A DNA stretch of 64,000 nt from Propionicimonas paludicola (GTDB lineage: Bacteria > Actinomycetota > Actinomycetes > Propionibacteriales > Propionibacteriaceae): the NCBI RefSeq assembly GCF_002563675.1, contig NZ_PDJC01000001.1, forward strand, positions 1,488,001 through 1,552,000, read 5' to 3'. Below are positions 52,307 through 61,178 of this stretch, piece after piece. The stretch's first letter is position 1. Every line of letters starts with the position of its first letter. The notes beneath the pieces are model-generated. The model saw only the letters and a list, made by a program, of their open reading frames with translations, was not told the origin of the DNA and did no database searches. Both the position numbers and the translations under genes were made by a program.

Positions 52307-55300
52307 CGCCGCGGCTCCTCGATCAGGGCCGGACAGCCTGGCGCGAACGCGCAGCCGCGGCAGTGCGGTCCGGCACTGGCCGGATAGCTGCCCTCGACCA
52401 CGATGGCTGCGGCCTGGGCCACCCGCTCATGCACCCAGGTCGGGCCGTCGTCCAGAGCCGGCTGGAGCAACTCCTTGGGCTGCCCGGACGCCCGCTCGGC
52501 CACCCGCAGGTAGACCGCACTGGCCCCCACGCTGGCCACTCCGGCCGGCAGCCGATCCCCGAAGCCGCCGGCGTTGATCGCCAGTTGGTAGATGCCCAGC
52601 TGCTCCAGCTCGGCCACCGCGGCCTTGGTCGGGGCCCGGCGGGCGGTCTTGAAGTCGACCACTCGGGCACCGGTGGGAGCCAGCTCCAGCCAGTCGACCT
52701 GGCCGTCCAGGACCACCGTGGCTTCCGGCAGCTCGAGACTGAGCGTGAACGGCAACTCCACTCCGACCAGCTCGGACGCACGCGCCGACCGCCAAGCCAG
52801 GAACCGGCCCAGCGCGGCCTCGATCTCGGCCCGCTCGGTCGCGGAGAACCAGGCGGCCTCGATCGGCAGCCGATGCCACAGCTGATCGAGCTCGGCGGCG
52901 AACTCGTCGGGACCCCAGCCGTGCTCCACCGACTGCTGGACCAGCCGGTGCACCAGGCTGCCCAGTGCGGCCGGAAGGCCCGGATCCTGGTCGGCCCGGG
53001 CTTGCCGGGACAGGAAGTAGCGGCGGGCACAGGTGAGCACCGAGCCCACCTGGCTGGGGCTGAGTCGGACCACGGCCGGGGCGGCCAACGGCTCGGCCGG
53101 ACGGCTGAGCTCGGCGATCCCCCACCAGGTGGCCGGATCGGCGGCCGGGGCCAGCGGGCGTCCGCCGGGATCGCGAAGCCGGGCCAGCCGGGCCAACTCG
53201 GCGGCGGCCACGGTGCGCTCCTCTGCGGTCACCGCCGGGTTGAGCGTCCACCGCCGCAACTCGGTGACCAGGCCGGTGAGGCTCAGCCCGACCGGCTCCG
53301 GGTCGGGCCGTCCGGCTTCGACGCCCAGCTCGGCCAGGAACCGGGACGGCGCATCGGCCTCCCCTTCGGTGCCGCTGGCGGCCATCACCACCAGCCGCTG
53401 GCTGGCCCGCGAGCAGGCCAGGTGGAACAGGCGCCGCTCGGCGGCCAGCCGCTCGCGGTGGCTGGTCACCGGCAGTCCGCCGGCATCCAGCACGGCCGGG
53501 TCGAGCACCGTGCTGACCCGGCGTCCGACCGGCCAGACCCCCTCCTGCACACCGGCCAGGATCACCAGCGGCCACTCCTGACCGCGGGCCCGGTGCGCGG
53601 TCATCACCGGCACTCCGCGTCCGCGCGGACGGGACTCGCGCTCATGGTCGGCCGGAATCTGCTGTGCGGCCAGTTCGGCCAGGAAGGCCCGAACTCCGGC
53701 CGCTCCGCCGCGGCGATCCCCTGCGGCGGCCAGCTCGAAGAACGCGCAGACCGCGTCCAGATCGGCATCGGCCCGGGCCGCAAGGGCTCCGCCGGCAGCC
53801 ACTTCTCTGGCCAGCCGGGACGGCCACGGAGTGCCTTGCCACAGTCGCCAGCACAGCTGATCCACCCGGCCGCCGGCGGCCACCGACTCGGACACCTCGG
53901 CCAGTAGCTCGGCCAGTCGTCGCGCCGCCTGGACGGCCGGGGTCTGGTCGGCCTCGGCCAGCCAGCCCGGCTCATTGAGCAGTTGAGCCAGCTGAGCGGC
54001 GGGCGGCGCGACCACGGCGGCCTCCTGCGCGGCTCGCCAGGTGCGCAGCAGCGAGCGCAGCGAGACCGGATCGAGCCCGCCCAGTGGGCCGGTGGCCAGC
54101 CGCATGGCCTCGTCCGGACTCAGCCGTCCGCGCACCACGGCGTTCAGCGCCACCAGCAGCGGACGGACGGCCGGTGCCTGCGCCAGCGGGATCTCCTGGC
54201 CGGCGGCCTCCACCGGGATGCCGGCCGTGGCCAGGCCCTGGACGATCGGGCCCAGTTGGGCGCCGGACCTCACCAGGACCGCCATCTGGTCGTAGCGCCA
54301 GCCGTGTTCGAGGCGTCCGCGACGCAGTTCGGCCACGATGGCCGTCACCTGTTCGGCCGGATCTGCGCACGTCAGCACCGCCACCTCGCCGCCCTCGTTG
54401 ACCGGGCGCTCACCCGCCTCACCGGTGCCGGGCAGTCGGGGCAACCGGGTGCGGACGCCGACCAGCGCCTGATCGATCACCTGCGGGCAGCGCAGCCCCT
54501 CGCCGAGCCGCACCACCTGCGCCGGACGGTCCGGCCGATCCAGCCGCTCGACGAAGTCGGCAACCGCCCGGGGACTGGCCCCGCGGAAGCTGGACGCCGT
54601 GGAGTCCGGGTCGGCCACGGCCAACAGCCGCCCGGTGGCCAGTGACTCGACCAGGCCCAACTGCGCCTCGTCCAGGTCGGCGTAGTCGTCCACCAACACG
54701 GCGTCGAAGTCGGCAGCGGCCAGCTCGCGCAGTTCCGAGTCAGCCACCAGCAGCCGCACCCGATGGACGAGTTCGGCGTAGTCCAGCACGCCTTCGGCGT
54801 CCAGCACGTCCAGGTACTCGGCGAAGAAGCCGGCCACCCCGGCCCAGACCGGCCCGGCTCCGGCCGCAGCCAGTTCGGCCACCTCCTCCGGATCCAGACC
54901 CAGCTGGCGGGCGCGGGCCAGCACCGCCCGGACCTGAGTGGCGAAGCCCCGCGTCCCCAGCGCCGGACGCAGCTCCGCAGGCCAACCCGACGGATCGGTG
55001 CCGGCCAACAGCTCCCGGACCCGAAACTCCTGCTCCGGGGCGGCCAGCAATCGCAGCTCCGGGCGCGGCCCGAAGCGCAGCCACAGGCTGCGGGCCAGCG
55101 CGTGCACAGTGGTCACCGCCGGCTGCCAGGTGCCGGTGCCCAGCGCCGCCACGATCCGGTTGCGCAGCCGACTCGCTGCCGTCCGATTACCGACCAGCAC
55201 CAACGGCCGGCGCCCGGCCTCCAACTCGCTCACCGCCGCGGCCGCCAGCAGGGTGGACTTGCCCGTCCCCGGACCGCCGATCACCAGCATCGCCCCTGAC

Positions 55301-55362
55301 CAGCCCTGCAACAGGGCGGCCTGCGCCGGGGTCAGCCGGGGCGTGGGAGCGAGCGTTGCCAT
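52303..55362 (-). CDS. adnA: AdnA-type helicase-nuclease subunit
   Basis: A 1019-residue protein. Walker A (VIGGPGTGKSTLLA) is near residues 27-40; later motor motifs are divergent (VLVDDYADLDEAQLG for motif II and VPVMTAHRARGQEWPL), as in AdnA. The C-terminal nuclease has VVDFKTARRAPTK. A likely iron-sulfur site is formed by a Cys in LTCARRYFLS and the final C-x2-C-x5-C (HCRGCAFAPGCPAL), the AddB/Cas4-like staple. Divergent from telA, 154 nt away. Together with AdnB, forms an end-resecting motor nuclease. Confidence 0.92.
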   Translation of the reverse strand: MATLAPTPRLTPAQAALLQGWSGAMLVIGGPGTGKSTLLAAAAVSELEAGRRPLVLVGNRTAASRLRNRIVAALGTGTWQPAVTTVHALARSLWLRFGPRPELRLLAAPEQEFRVRELLAGTDPSGWPAELRPALGTRGFATQVRAVLARARQLGLDPEEVAELAAAGAGPVWAGVAGFFAEYLDVLDAEGVLDYAELVHRVRLLVADSELRELAAADFDAVLVDDYADLDEAQLGLVESLATGRLLAVADPDSTASSFRGASPRAVADFVERLDRPDRPAQVVRLGEGLRCPQVIDQALVGVRTRLPRLPGTGEAGERPVNEGGEVAVLTCADPAEQVTAIVAELRRGRLEHGWRYDQMAVLVRSGAQLGPIVQGLATAGIPVEAAGQEIPLAQAPAVRPLLVALNAVVRGRLSPDEAMRLATGPLGGLDPVSLRSLLRTWRAAQEAAVVAPPAAQLAQLLNEPGWLAEADQTPAVQAARRLAELLAEVSESVAAGGRVDQLCWRLWQGTPWPSRLAREVAAGGALAARADADLDAVCAFFELAAAGDRRGGAAGVRAFLAELAAQQIPADHERESRPRGRGVPVMTAHRARGQEWPLVILAGVQEGVWPVGRRVSTVLDPAVLDAGGLPVTSHRERLAAERRLFHLACSRASQRLVVMAASGTEGEADAPSRFLAELGVEAGRPDPEPVGLSLTGLVTELRRWTLNPAVTAEERTVAAAELARLARLRDPGGRPLAPAADPATWWGIAELSRPAEPLAAPAVVRLSPSQVGSVLTCARRYFLSRQARADQDPGLPAALGSLVHRLVQQSVEHGWGPDEFAAELDQLWHRLPIEAAWFSATERAEIEAALGRFLAWRSARASELVGVELPFTLSLELPEATVVLDGQVDWLELAPTGARVVDFKTARRAPTKAAVAELEQLGIYQLAINAGGFGDRLPAGVASVGASAVYLRVAERASGQPKELLQPALDDGPTWVHERVAQAAAIVVEGSYPASAGPHCRGCAFAPGCPALIEEPRR

Positions 55363-55516
55363 GGCTCAATGCAATCACCTGCTCCGGACAGTGCCCATTC
55401 CCGGTCAGGGATGCCCCCAGACTGCCCCCGGCAACTGGATTCAGGCCCCTGAACGGGGCCTATCGGCGCCAACGGCCCGCTAGATTTGTGAGCAACGCGC
55501 AACCGAGAGGCATTCG

Positions 55517-56749
55517 ATGAGCACACCCGCACAGCCGTCCAGCCAGGGGCAGGCCGTCCAGCTGGCTCCCCCGGACATGCTGAACCTGACCCCGGCCGCC
55601 GCGACCCCGGCGGTCGCCACCACGCAGGCGCCGGCGATGGCACCGCAGGTCGAGGCCGCCCAGGTGCCCGTCCTGGATGCCAAGGTCGAGGACTTCCTGA
55701 AGTCGCTGTCCAGCGCCGAGACCAACTCGCCGAGCTTCAGCGCTCAGACCGATGCAGTCCGCAACATGGGCGATGCCGACATCCGCAAGGCCGCCGAGAC
55801 GTCCAACCGGCTGCTGCAGACCCCGGTCCGGGCCATCGAGGCCGGCGGCCTGGCCGACACTTCCAAGGTCGGCAAGACCCTGCTGGAACTGCGCCGCACC
55901 GTGGAGGACCTCGACCCGAGCCAGGCCCGCAAGCAGAAGGGCCTGCTGGGCAAGCTGAACCTCTCCCGTGGCGTCGGCGACTACTTCCGCAAGTACCAGA
56001 GCTCACAGGACCACCTCAACGCGATCCTGCACGCGCTGCGCTCCGGCCAGGACGAACTGACCAAGGACAACGCCGCTCTGAACATGGAGAAGCAGAACCT
56101 GTGGACGGTGATGGGCCGGCTGAACCAGTACGTCTACATCGCCGAGCGGCTGGACGCCAAGCTGGCCGCCCAGATCGCCGAGCTGGAGCTGACCGACCCG
56201 GAGAAGGCCAAGACCATGCGTCAGGACGTGCTGTTCTACGTCCGGCAGAAGCACCAGGATCTGCTCACTCAGCTGGCCGTCTCGATTCAGAGCTACCTGG
56301 CCATCGACGTGATCATCAAGAACAACCTCGAGCTGATCAAGGGCGTCGATCGGGCATCCACCACCACCGTGTCGGCGCTGCGCACCGCGGTGATCGTGGC
56401 CCAGGCACTGGGCAACCAGAAGCTGGTGCTCGATCAGATCACCGCACTGAACACCACCACCTCGGAGATGATCCAGCGCACCTCGGAGCTGCTGAAGGAG
56501 AACTCGGCGCAGATCCAGGAGCAGGCGGCCTCGTCCACCATCGGTATCGAGCAGCTGCAGGCGGCGTTCGCCAACATCTACGCGACCATGGACTCCATCG
56601 ATCAGTTCAAGCTGAAGGCGCTGGACAACATGGCCGCCACGATCGGCACGCTCGAGTCCGAGGTGACCAAGAGCAAGGCGTACTTGGAGCGGGTCGCTCA
56701 GGCCGACTCCCGCGCGCAGAGCCTGCCTGCTATCACCATCGATCGCTGA
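55517..56749 (+). CDS. telA: TelA-family (toxic anion resistance) protein
   Basis: A 410-residue cytoplasmic protein, ATG 55517 with a GAGAGG site 7 nt upstream. The first 60 residues are Ala/Pro-rich; the rest is long alpha-helical and coiled, with TelA hallmarks: QDHLNAILHALRSGQDEL, NLWTVMGRLNQYVYIAERLD and TTTVSALRTAVIVAQALG. TelA proteins are tied to tellurite and cell-envelope stress but their chemistry is unknown. It opens an operon running to the end of the window; the next gene starts 1 nt after its stop. Confidence 0.92.
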   Translation: MSTPAQPSSQGQAVQLAPPDMLNLTPAAATPAVATTQAPAMAPQVEAAQVPVLDAKVEDFLKSLSSAETNSPSFSAQTDAVRNMGDADIRKAAETSNRLLQTPVRAIEAGGLADTSKVGKTLLELRRTVEDLDPSQARKQKGLLGKLNLSRGVGDYFRKYQSSQDHLNAILHALRSGQDELTKDNAALNMEKQNLWTVMGRLNQYVYIAERLDAKLAAQIAELELTDPEKAKTMRQDVLFYVRQKHQDLLTQLAVSIQSYLAIDVIIKNNLELIKGVDRASTTTVSALRTAVIVAQALGNQKLVLDQITALNTTTSEMIQRTSELLKENSAQIQEQAASSTIGIEQLQAAFANIYATMDSIDQFKLKALDNMAATIGTLESEVTKSKAYLERVAQADSRAQSLPAITIDR

Positions 56750-56750
56750 G

Positions 56751-57263
56751 ATGGGCTTCTGGGATTGGCTCGGGGGTAGACCGGAGGCAGCCGAAGCGAG
56801 CGCGGAGGACGAGTTGGCCAAGGCACCCACTGCGGCCGACATCTCCGCCTCGCTGACCTCGGTCGAGAACCTGGTCGCCGATCCGGCCGTGCCGGCCGTG
56901 GTCCGGGCCCGGGCTCGGCAGATCACCGCCACGGTGCGCAACACCCTGCCGCGGATCGACCTGCTCGGGCTGGGCAGCTACGACGCCTACTCGGTGGTGG
57001 CCACCGCCACCGACTATCTGCCCGAGGCGATCGGCGGCTACTTGCGGCTGCCCCGGGACTGGGCCGACTCCCGTCCGCTGGAGGGCGGGAAGACCGCTCT
57101 CCTGCTGCTGATCGACCAGCTGGACCTGCTGGCCTCGACCATGGATCAGATCTACAACGCGGCCAACACCACCGACGCGGCCGCGCTGATCACCCACGGC
57201 CGGTTCCTGCAGGAGAAGTTCGGGCACGCCCATGCCCCCGAGTTGAACGTGAGTCCCGAATGA
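56751..57263 (+). CDS. TelA-associated hypothetical protein
   Basis: A 170-residue soluble helical protein starting MGFWDWLGGRPEAAEAS. It contains DLLGLGSYDAYSVVATATDYLPEAI and ends with AAALITHGRFLQEKFG. No family name recognised. The MGFWDWLGG opening resembles proteins that sit beside TelA. Its start is 1 nt after the telA stop, and its end overlaps the AAA ATPase gene by 4 nt, so it is very likely a functional partner of these two. Confidence 0.75.
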   Translation: MGFWDWLGGRPEAAEASAEDELAKAPTAADISASLTSVENLVADPAVPAVVRARARQITATVRNTLPRIDLLGLGSYDAYSVVATATDYLPEAIGGYLRLPRDWADSRPLEGGKTALLLLIDQLDLLASTMDQIYNAANTTDAAALITHGRFLQEKFGHAHAPELNVSPE

Positions 57264-58846
57264 GCGCGCCCACCCTTCGCGAGGCGCTGGACGCCCTGGC
57301 CCGCGCCGCGGTCACGGCCGGCTTCGCGGCCGATGACGCCGCCGCCGAGGGGCGGCTGCTGTCTGCCGCCGTCGCCGAGGCCAACCCGGGCGCCTACCTG
57401 GAGTGGTGCGCCCAGCTGGAGATCCCGGTCTCGGCCCAGGAGTTCATGGACGCCGCCGTGCGCGGCCGCCGCTACCGGGCCTCGGCCACACCGTTGGCCA
57501 GCCAGGCTGCGGCCAGCCCGAGTGCGGTGACCACGGCCTATCTGGACGCGCTCGAGCAGGTCTGTCTGGCCGCGGCCACTCTCGGCCAGCCCGGACCCGA
57601 CGCCCTGGGTGCGGCCAGTCTGGCCGCTGCCGCCCAGCGTCCGCGGCCGGTGTTCACCCCCGCGCCTACCGCCGCCGGATCCCAGCCGAACGAGGAGGAG
57701 TTCCTGGCCCAGGCTCCCGGCATTCTGGCCGACGTGCTCGGCCGGCTGGCCGACAGCCAACAGCGAGTCCAGCAGGCCTCCCGGGCCGGGTTGCTCGACC
57801 TGAGCGGGCTGAACCCCCACGTGGGCGGCGCTTTCCCCGGCCTGAGCCAGCCCGGCTCGGCTCCCGCTCCGGCCGTCCCGGCGATGCCTGCGACTCCCGC
57901 GGCCCCGGCAGTGCCCGAGGCTCAGCCCGTCCCCGAAGCTGCCGCAGAGCCGGCCGAGCCGGAGAAGACGGTCGAGGAGTGGCTGGCCGAACTGGACGAC
58001 CTGACCGGGCTGGCCGGAGTGAAGGCCGAGATCCATCGCCAGACCGCGATCCTGCGAGTCGACGCGCTGCGCACCAAGGCCGGGCTGAAGAGCCCGACCA
58101 TCACCCGGCATCTGGTGTTCACCGGCAACCCGGGAACCGGCAAGACCACCGTGGCTCGCCTGGTCGGCGGCATCTACAAGGCCATCGGCCTGCTCAGCAA
58201 GGGACAGCTGGTCGAGGTCGATCGCTCCGAGCTGGTGGCCGGCTATCTGGGCCAGACCGCGATCAAGACCTCCGAGGTCGCCGCGAAGGCCTACGGCGGA
58301 GTGCTGTTCATCGACGAGGCCTACTCGCTCAACGGCGACCAGTACGGCGAAGAGGCGGTGAACACCCTGGTCAAGGAGATGGAGGACCATCGCGACGATC
58401 TGGTGGTGATCGTGGCCGGCTATCCGGAGCCGATGACCGAGTTCATCGACAACAACCCGGGGCTGGCCAGCCGGTTCCGGACCACGATCGAGTTCGAGGA
58501 CTACACCGACGACGAGCTGCGCACCATCTTCACGTCGATGGCCGCCAAGTCCGACTACGACCTGGGCGAGGGCTGCCTGGACGAGTTCGACCGACTGCTG
58601 GCCCTCCAGCTCCGCGATCAGACCTTCGGCAACGGACGCTACGTCCGCAACATCCTGGAGGCGGCCATCGGACGCCACGCCTGGCGCCTGCGCGACATCA
58701 CCGAGCCGACCCTGGAGCAGCTGCGTTCGCTGCTGCCGGCCGACCTCACCGAGCCGGAGCCCGAACCCGGGCAGCCGCTGAAGGCCCCGGCCGGCGCCCA
58801 GCCGTCCAGCCCGGTCGAGTTCCCGTCCGCGAGCCCGGAAGAGTGA
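57260..58846 (+). CDS. CbxX/SpoVK-type AAA+ ATPase
   Basis: A 528-residue protein. The N-terminal 190 residues are helical, followed by a Pro/Ala linker. The AAA+ module has Walker A (GNPGTGKTTVARLV) at about 290-300, Walker B (GVLFIDEAYSL) at about 346-356, and the sensor region of the CbxX/CfqX/SpoVK/EccA subfamily (NNPGLASRFRTTIEFEDYTD). These ATPases remodel partner proteins (for example EccA in type VII secretion, CbbX on Rubisco). No ESX genes are near, so a TelA-system role is inferred. A 2-nt gap separates it from the next gene. Confidence 0.9.
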   Translation: MSAPTLREALDALARAAVTAGFAADDAAAEGRLLSAAVAEANPGAYLEWCAQLEIPVSAQEFMDAAVRGRRYRASATPLASQAAASPSAVTTAYLDALEQVCLAAATLGQPGPDALGAASLAAAAQRPRPVFTPAPTAAGSQPNEEEFLAQAPGILADVLGRLADSQQRVQQASRAGLLDLSGLNPHVGGAFPGLSQPGSAPAPAVPAMPATPAAPAVPEAQPVPEAAAEPAEPEKTVEEWLAELDDLTGLAGVKAEIHRQTAILRVDALRTKAGLKSPTITRHLVFTGNPGTGKTTVARLVGGIYKAIGLLSKGQLVEVDRSELVAGYLGQTAIKTSEVAAKAYGGVLFIDEAYSLNGDQYGEEAVNTLVKEMEDHRDDLVVIVAGYPEPMTEFIDNNPGLASRFRTTIEFEDYTDDELRTIFTSMAAKSDYDLGEGCLDEFDRLLALQLRDQTFGNGRYVRNILEAAIGRHAWRLRDITEPTLEQLRSLLPADLTEPEPEPGQPLKAPAGAQPSSPVEFPSASPEE

Positions 58847-58848
58847 CC

Positions 58849-60054
58849 ATGACCACCTCAGCAGCCACCGCCAAGGTCAGTTCGCCGACGCCTGCAGCTG
58901 CACCTCCGGCGACCGATCTGGCCGCGCTGCCGACCCCGCCGCCGGTCAGCGACACCCCGCGTCGGCTGCGCCGCTACCAGCTGATCACCGGGGTGGCGGT
59001 CCTGCTGTTCGGCATGGTCGGGGTGGGACAGTTGACCCAGTTGCGCACCGACCTGAGCACGGCCCCTCAGGTGAGCGTCCAGCACGTCCGACTGGGCGAG
59101 GTCAGCGGTGCCATCTCCGCGGCCGGTAACCAGGCCGCTGCCGCCGCCCTGGCCGGCTCTCCGTCCGATCAGAGCGCGCCGTTGGCCCAGGTCGCCGGCC
59201 TCGTGGTCGCGGCTGCCGCCGCTGCACCGGCCCGTGCCGAAGTGCTCGGGTCGATCAACTCCGATCTTCTGCAGTACGGCCAGCTGCTGTCAGCCGGGGC
59301 CTTTGACCGAGCTGAGGAGCTGCGCAGTTCGTCGCTCCAGCCCGCGTTGGACGGGTTGGGCGCCCAATCCGCAGACGGCGGCCAGGCAGTGTGGTGGACC
59401 TCGCCCTACCTCTCGCTCGGCCTGGGACTGGTCGTGCTGATCGGCCTGGGTTGGCTGAGCTATCAGGTGGCGCAGCGCAGCCATCGGATCCTCAACACCG
59501 GGTTGGTGGCGGCCATCGTGGCCACTGTGGCCATCGCCGGCCTCGCCGCAGCCGGAACCCCGATCAGCGGCACCGCCGGGCTGGCCGACAACTCGGTGAT
59601 CCAGGCGTCCAGCCAGCTCACCAAGGCACAGCTGGCGGCCGACTCGGCCTCCCGGGCGCTGCTCGACGCGGTGCGACTCAAGCATTGGGACAAGTCCACT
59701 CAAGAAGCCTTCGGAACCGCCGACAAGCTGGCCGCAACCGAGTTCACCGGCGAACCCGCCGACCGGTACAAGGACCTTCGCTCGGCGCAGGCACCGGTGG
59801 TGACCGCCCTCGCGGCGGGCAACTGGGCCAAGGCCGGCAGCCAGCTGACCAAGGCTGATGCCATCGCCAACGCGAAGGACGATCTGGCCAACAGCATCGC
59901 CGATCAGCGCGCGTCGCTCAACGCCTCGGCCGCCTCGGATTCGGCGAATGACTCGCTGCTGTTCCTGTTCGAGGTCGGCGCCGCCGTCTTGGCCATGGCC
60001 GGGGCTTTCCTCGGCGTCCGCGGCCTGCAGAACCGAATCGAGGAGTACCGGTGA
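58849..60054 (+). CDS. Four-TM membrane protein, GlnX-like in layout
   Basis: A 401-residue protein, ATG 58849. A Pro/Ala-rich cytoplasmic N-terminus leads into TM1 (LITGVAVLLFGMVGVGQL), an extracytoplasmic helical loop of about 115 residues, TM2 (LGLGLVVLIGLGWLSY), TM3 (LVAAIVATVAIAGLAAAG), a second helical loop and TM4 near the end (FLFEVGAAVLAMAGAFLG). The four-TM, two-loop plan resembles GlnX, which in mycobacteria and corynebacteria acts with a binding protein and PknG. Direct homology is not shown. It overlaps the downstream coiled-coil gene by 4 nt. Confidence 0.7.
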   Translation: MTTSAATAKVSSPTPAAAPPATDLAALPTPPPVSDTPRRLRRYQLITGVAVLLFGMVGVGQLTQLRTDLSTAPQVSVQHVRLGEVSGAISAAGNQAAAAALAGSPSDQSAPLAQVAGLVVAAAAAAPARAEVLGSINSDLLQYGQLLSAGAFDRAEELRSSSLQPALDGLGAQSADGGQAVWWTSPYLSLGLGLVVLIGLGWLSYQVAQRSHRILNTGLVAAIVATVAIAGLAAAGTPISGTAGLADNSVIQASSQLTKAQLAADSASRALLDAVRLKHWDKSTQEAFGTADKLAATEFTGEPADRYKDLRSAQAPVVTALAAGNWAKAGSQLTKADAIANAKDDLANSIADQRASLNASAASDSANDSLLFLFEVGAAVLAMAGAFLGVRGLQNRIEEYR

Positions 60055-61178
60055 GTCCTACCTCCCCCACCGCCCCCGGACAGCTCGGAGTGGCCGCCCG
60101 GCCCACCGAAATGCTGGAGTACCTGGGTCTGCTGGACGCCTGGCTGAGCGAACGGCGCGCCGAGCTGGACTCACTGGACGCCCAGATCCTGTCCACCGGA
60201 CGCCAGCAGGAACTGACCGGTGACATGTCACTGGCCATGGCTCTGTGGCAGGCCGCCAAGACCCGGCAGAGCCTGATTCTGAACACGTGGGACTCCGGAC
60301 GCGTCGGCCCCAAGGAACTCGACCAGCTCTCCGGCCTGATCTGGGGACGGCTGGACACCGCCACCTCCCCGGTGACCGCGCTGGCCTCGATGGCCGTCTC
60401 GCTGCCCGAGGCCGGACGGCTCTGCGACGCTCTGGTCGCCCAGCTGCGAACCCGGCTGAACACCGATCCGAATGCCGAGCAGCAGCAACTCCGGCTGCGC
60501 GAGCTGCGCGCCCAGGCCGAGCGGATCCGGGAACAGATCGGCCTGGAGCCCCCGGCCCTGGCCCAGCCCGCGCTGGCCAAGCTGGCCGGCCTGGTGGCCC
60601 GGGCCGATGACCTGATCGCCAAGCGCGAGCGCGGTGGCGACATCTCCGGCTCGCTCAGCGCACTGGAGATCGACGCCGCCAAGTTCGAGCGGGACCTGAT
60701 CGTCGGGGCCGCCCAGCGTCGCGAAGCCCGCGAGCTGCTCGACCAGGCCCGTCAGAAACTGGCCGGGCTCAGCCAGAGCGAACAGGAACTCCGAGCTCAG
60801 GCCGCCCAGCTGGGCGGCCAGGTGTGGCCGGCTCCCCACGTCGAGTTGCCGAGCGTGGCCGCCCTCGGCCCGGTCCCCAACACCGGACGGGCCTTGCGCG
60901 GCTACCTGGCCGCTCTGGACGGGCTGGCCAACCAGCTGGCCGCCGCTCGCCAGCAACTCGGCCGGGTGGACACCGGGATCGGTGCCGTCCACGCCCAGTT
61001 CGCCTCACTGAACTCCCGCACCGAGGCGGCCGGCCTGGCTGCCGATCCGGGGCTGATGGAGCTGCGAGCCACCATCGACGCCCGACTGAGCGCCCGGCCG
61101 ATCCCGGTCGCGGTGGTCCAGCAACTGCTCGGCGCCTACGGGGCCGAACTCGACTTCCGCAGTCAGGCCGCGCGATGA
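60051..61178 (+). CDS. Coiled-coil hypothetical protein
   Basis: A 375-residue soluble protein starting at GTG 60051 within GTGA. Strong heptad-like stretches run over much of its length (LDAWLSERRAELDSLDAQIL, QLRLRELRAQAERIREQI, LARQKLAGLSQ-type). No catalytic motif. It sits between the membrane protein and the PknG-like kinase with 4-nt overlaps on both sides, so its partners are likely these. A scaffold or adaptor role would fit, as an inference only. Confidence 0.75.
   Translation: MSPTSPTAPGQLGVAARPTEMLEYLGLLDAWLSERRAELDSLDAQILSTGRQQELTGDMSLAMALWQAAKTRQSLILNTWDSGRVGPKELDQLSGLIWGRLDTATSPVTALASMAVSLPEAGRLCDALVAQLRTRLNTDPNAEQQQLRLRELRAQAERIREQIGLEPPALAQPALAKLAGLVARADDLIAKRERGGDISGSLSALEIDAAKFERDLIVGAAQRREARELLDQARQKLAGLSQSEQELRAQAAQLGGQVWPAPHVELPSVAALGPVPNTGRALRGYLAALDGLANQLAAARQQLGRVDTGIGAVHAQFASLNSRTEAAGLAADPGLMELRATIDARLSARPIPVAVVQQLLGAYGAELDFRSQAAR

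Noticed and set aside
57260-58846. Type VII secretion locus based on the EccA-like ATPase
   Set aside because: No EccC, EccB, EccD, WXG100 or mycosin gene nearby; TelA and PknG context differs.
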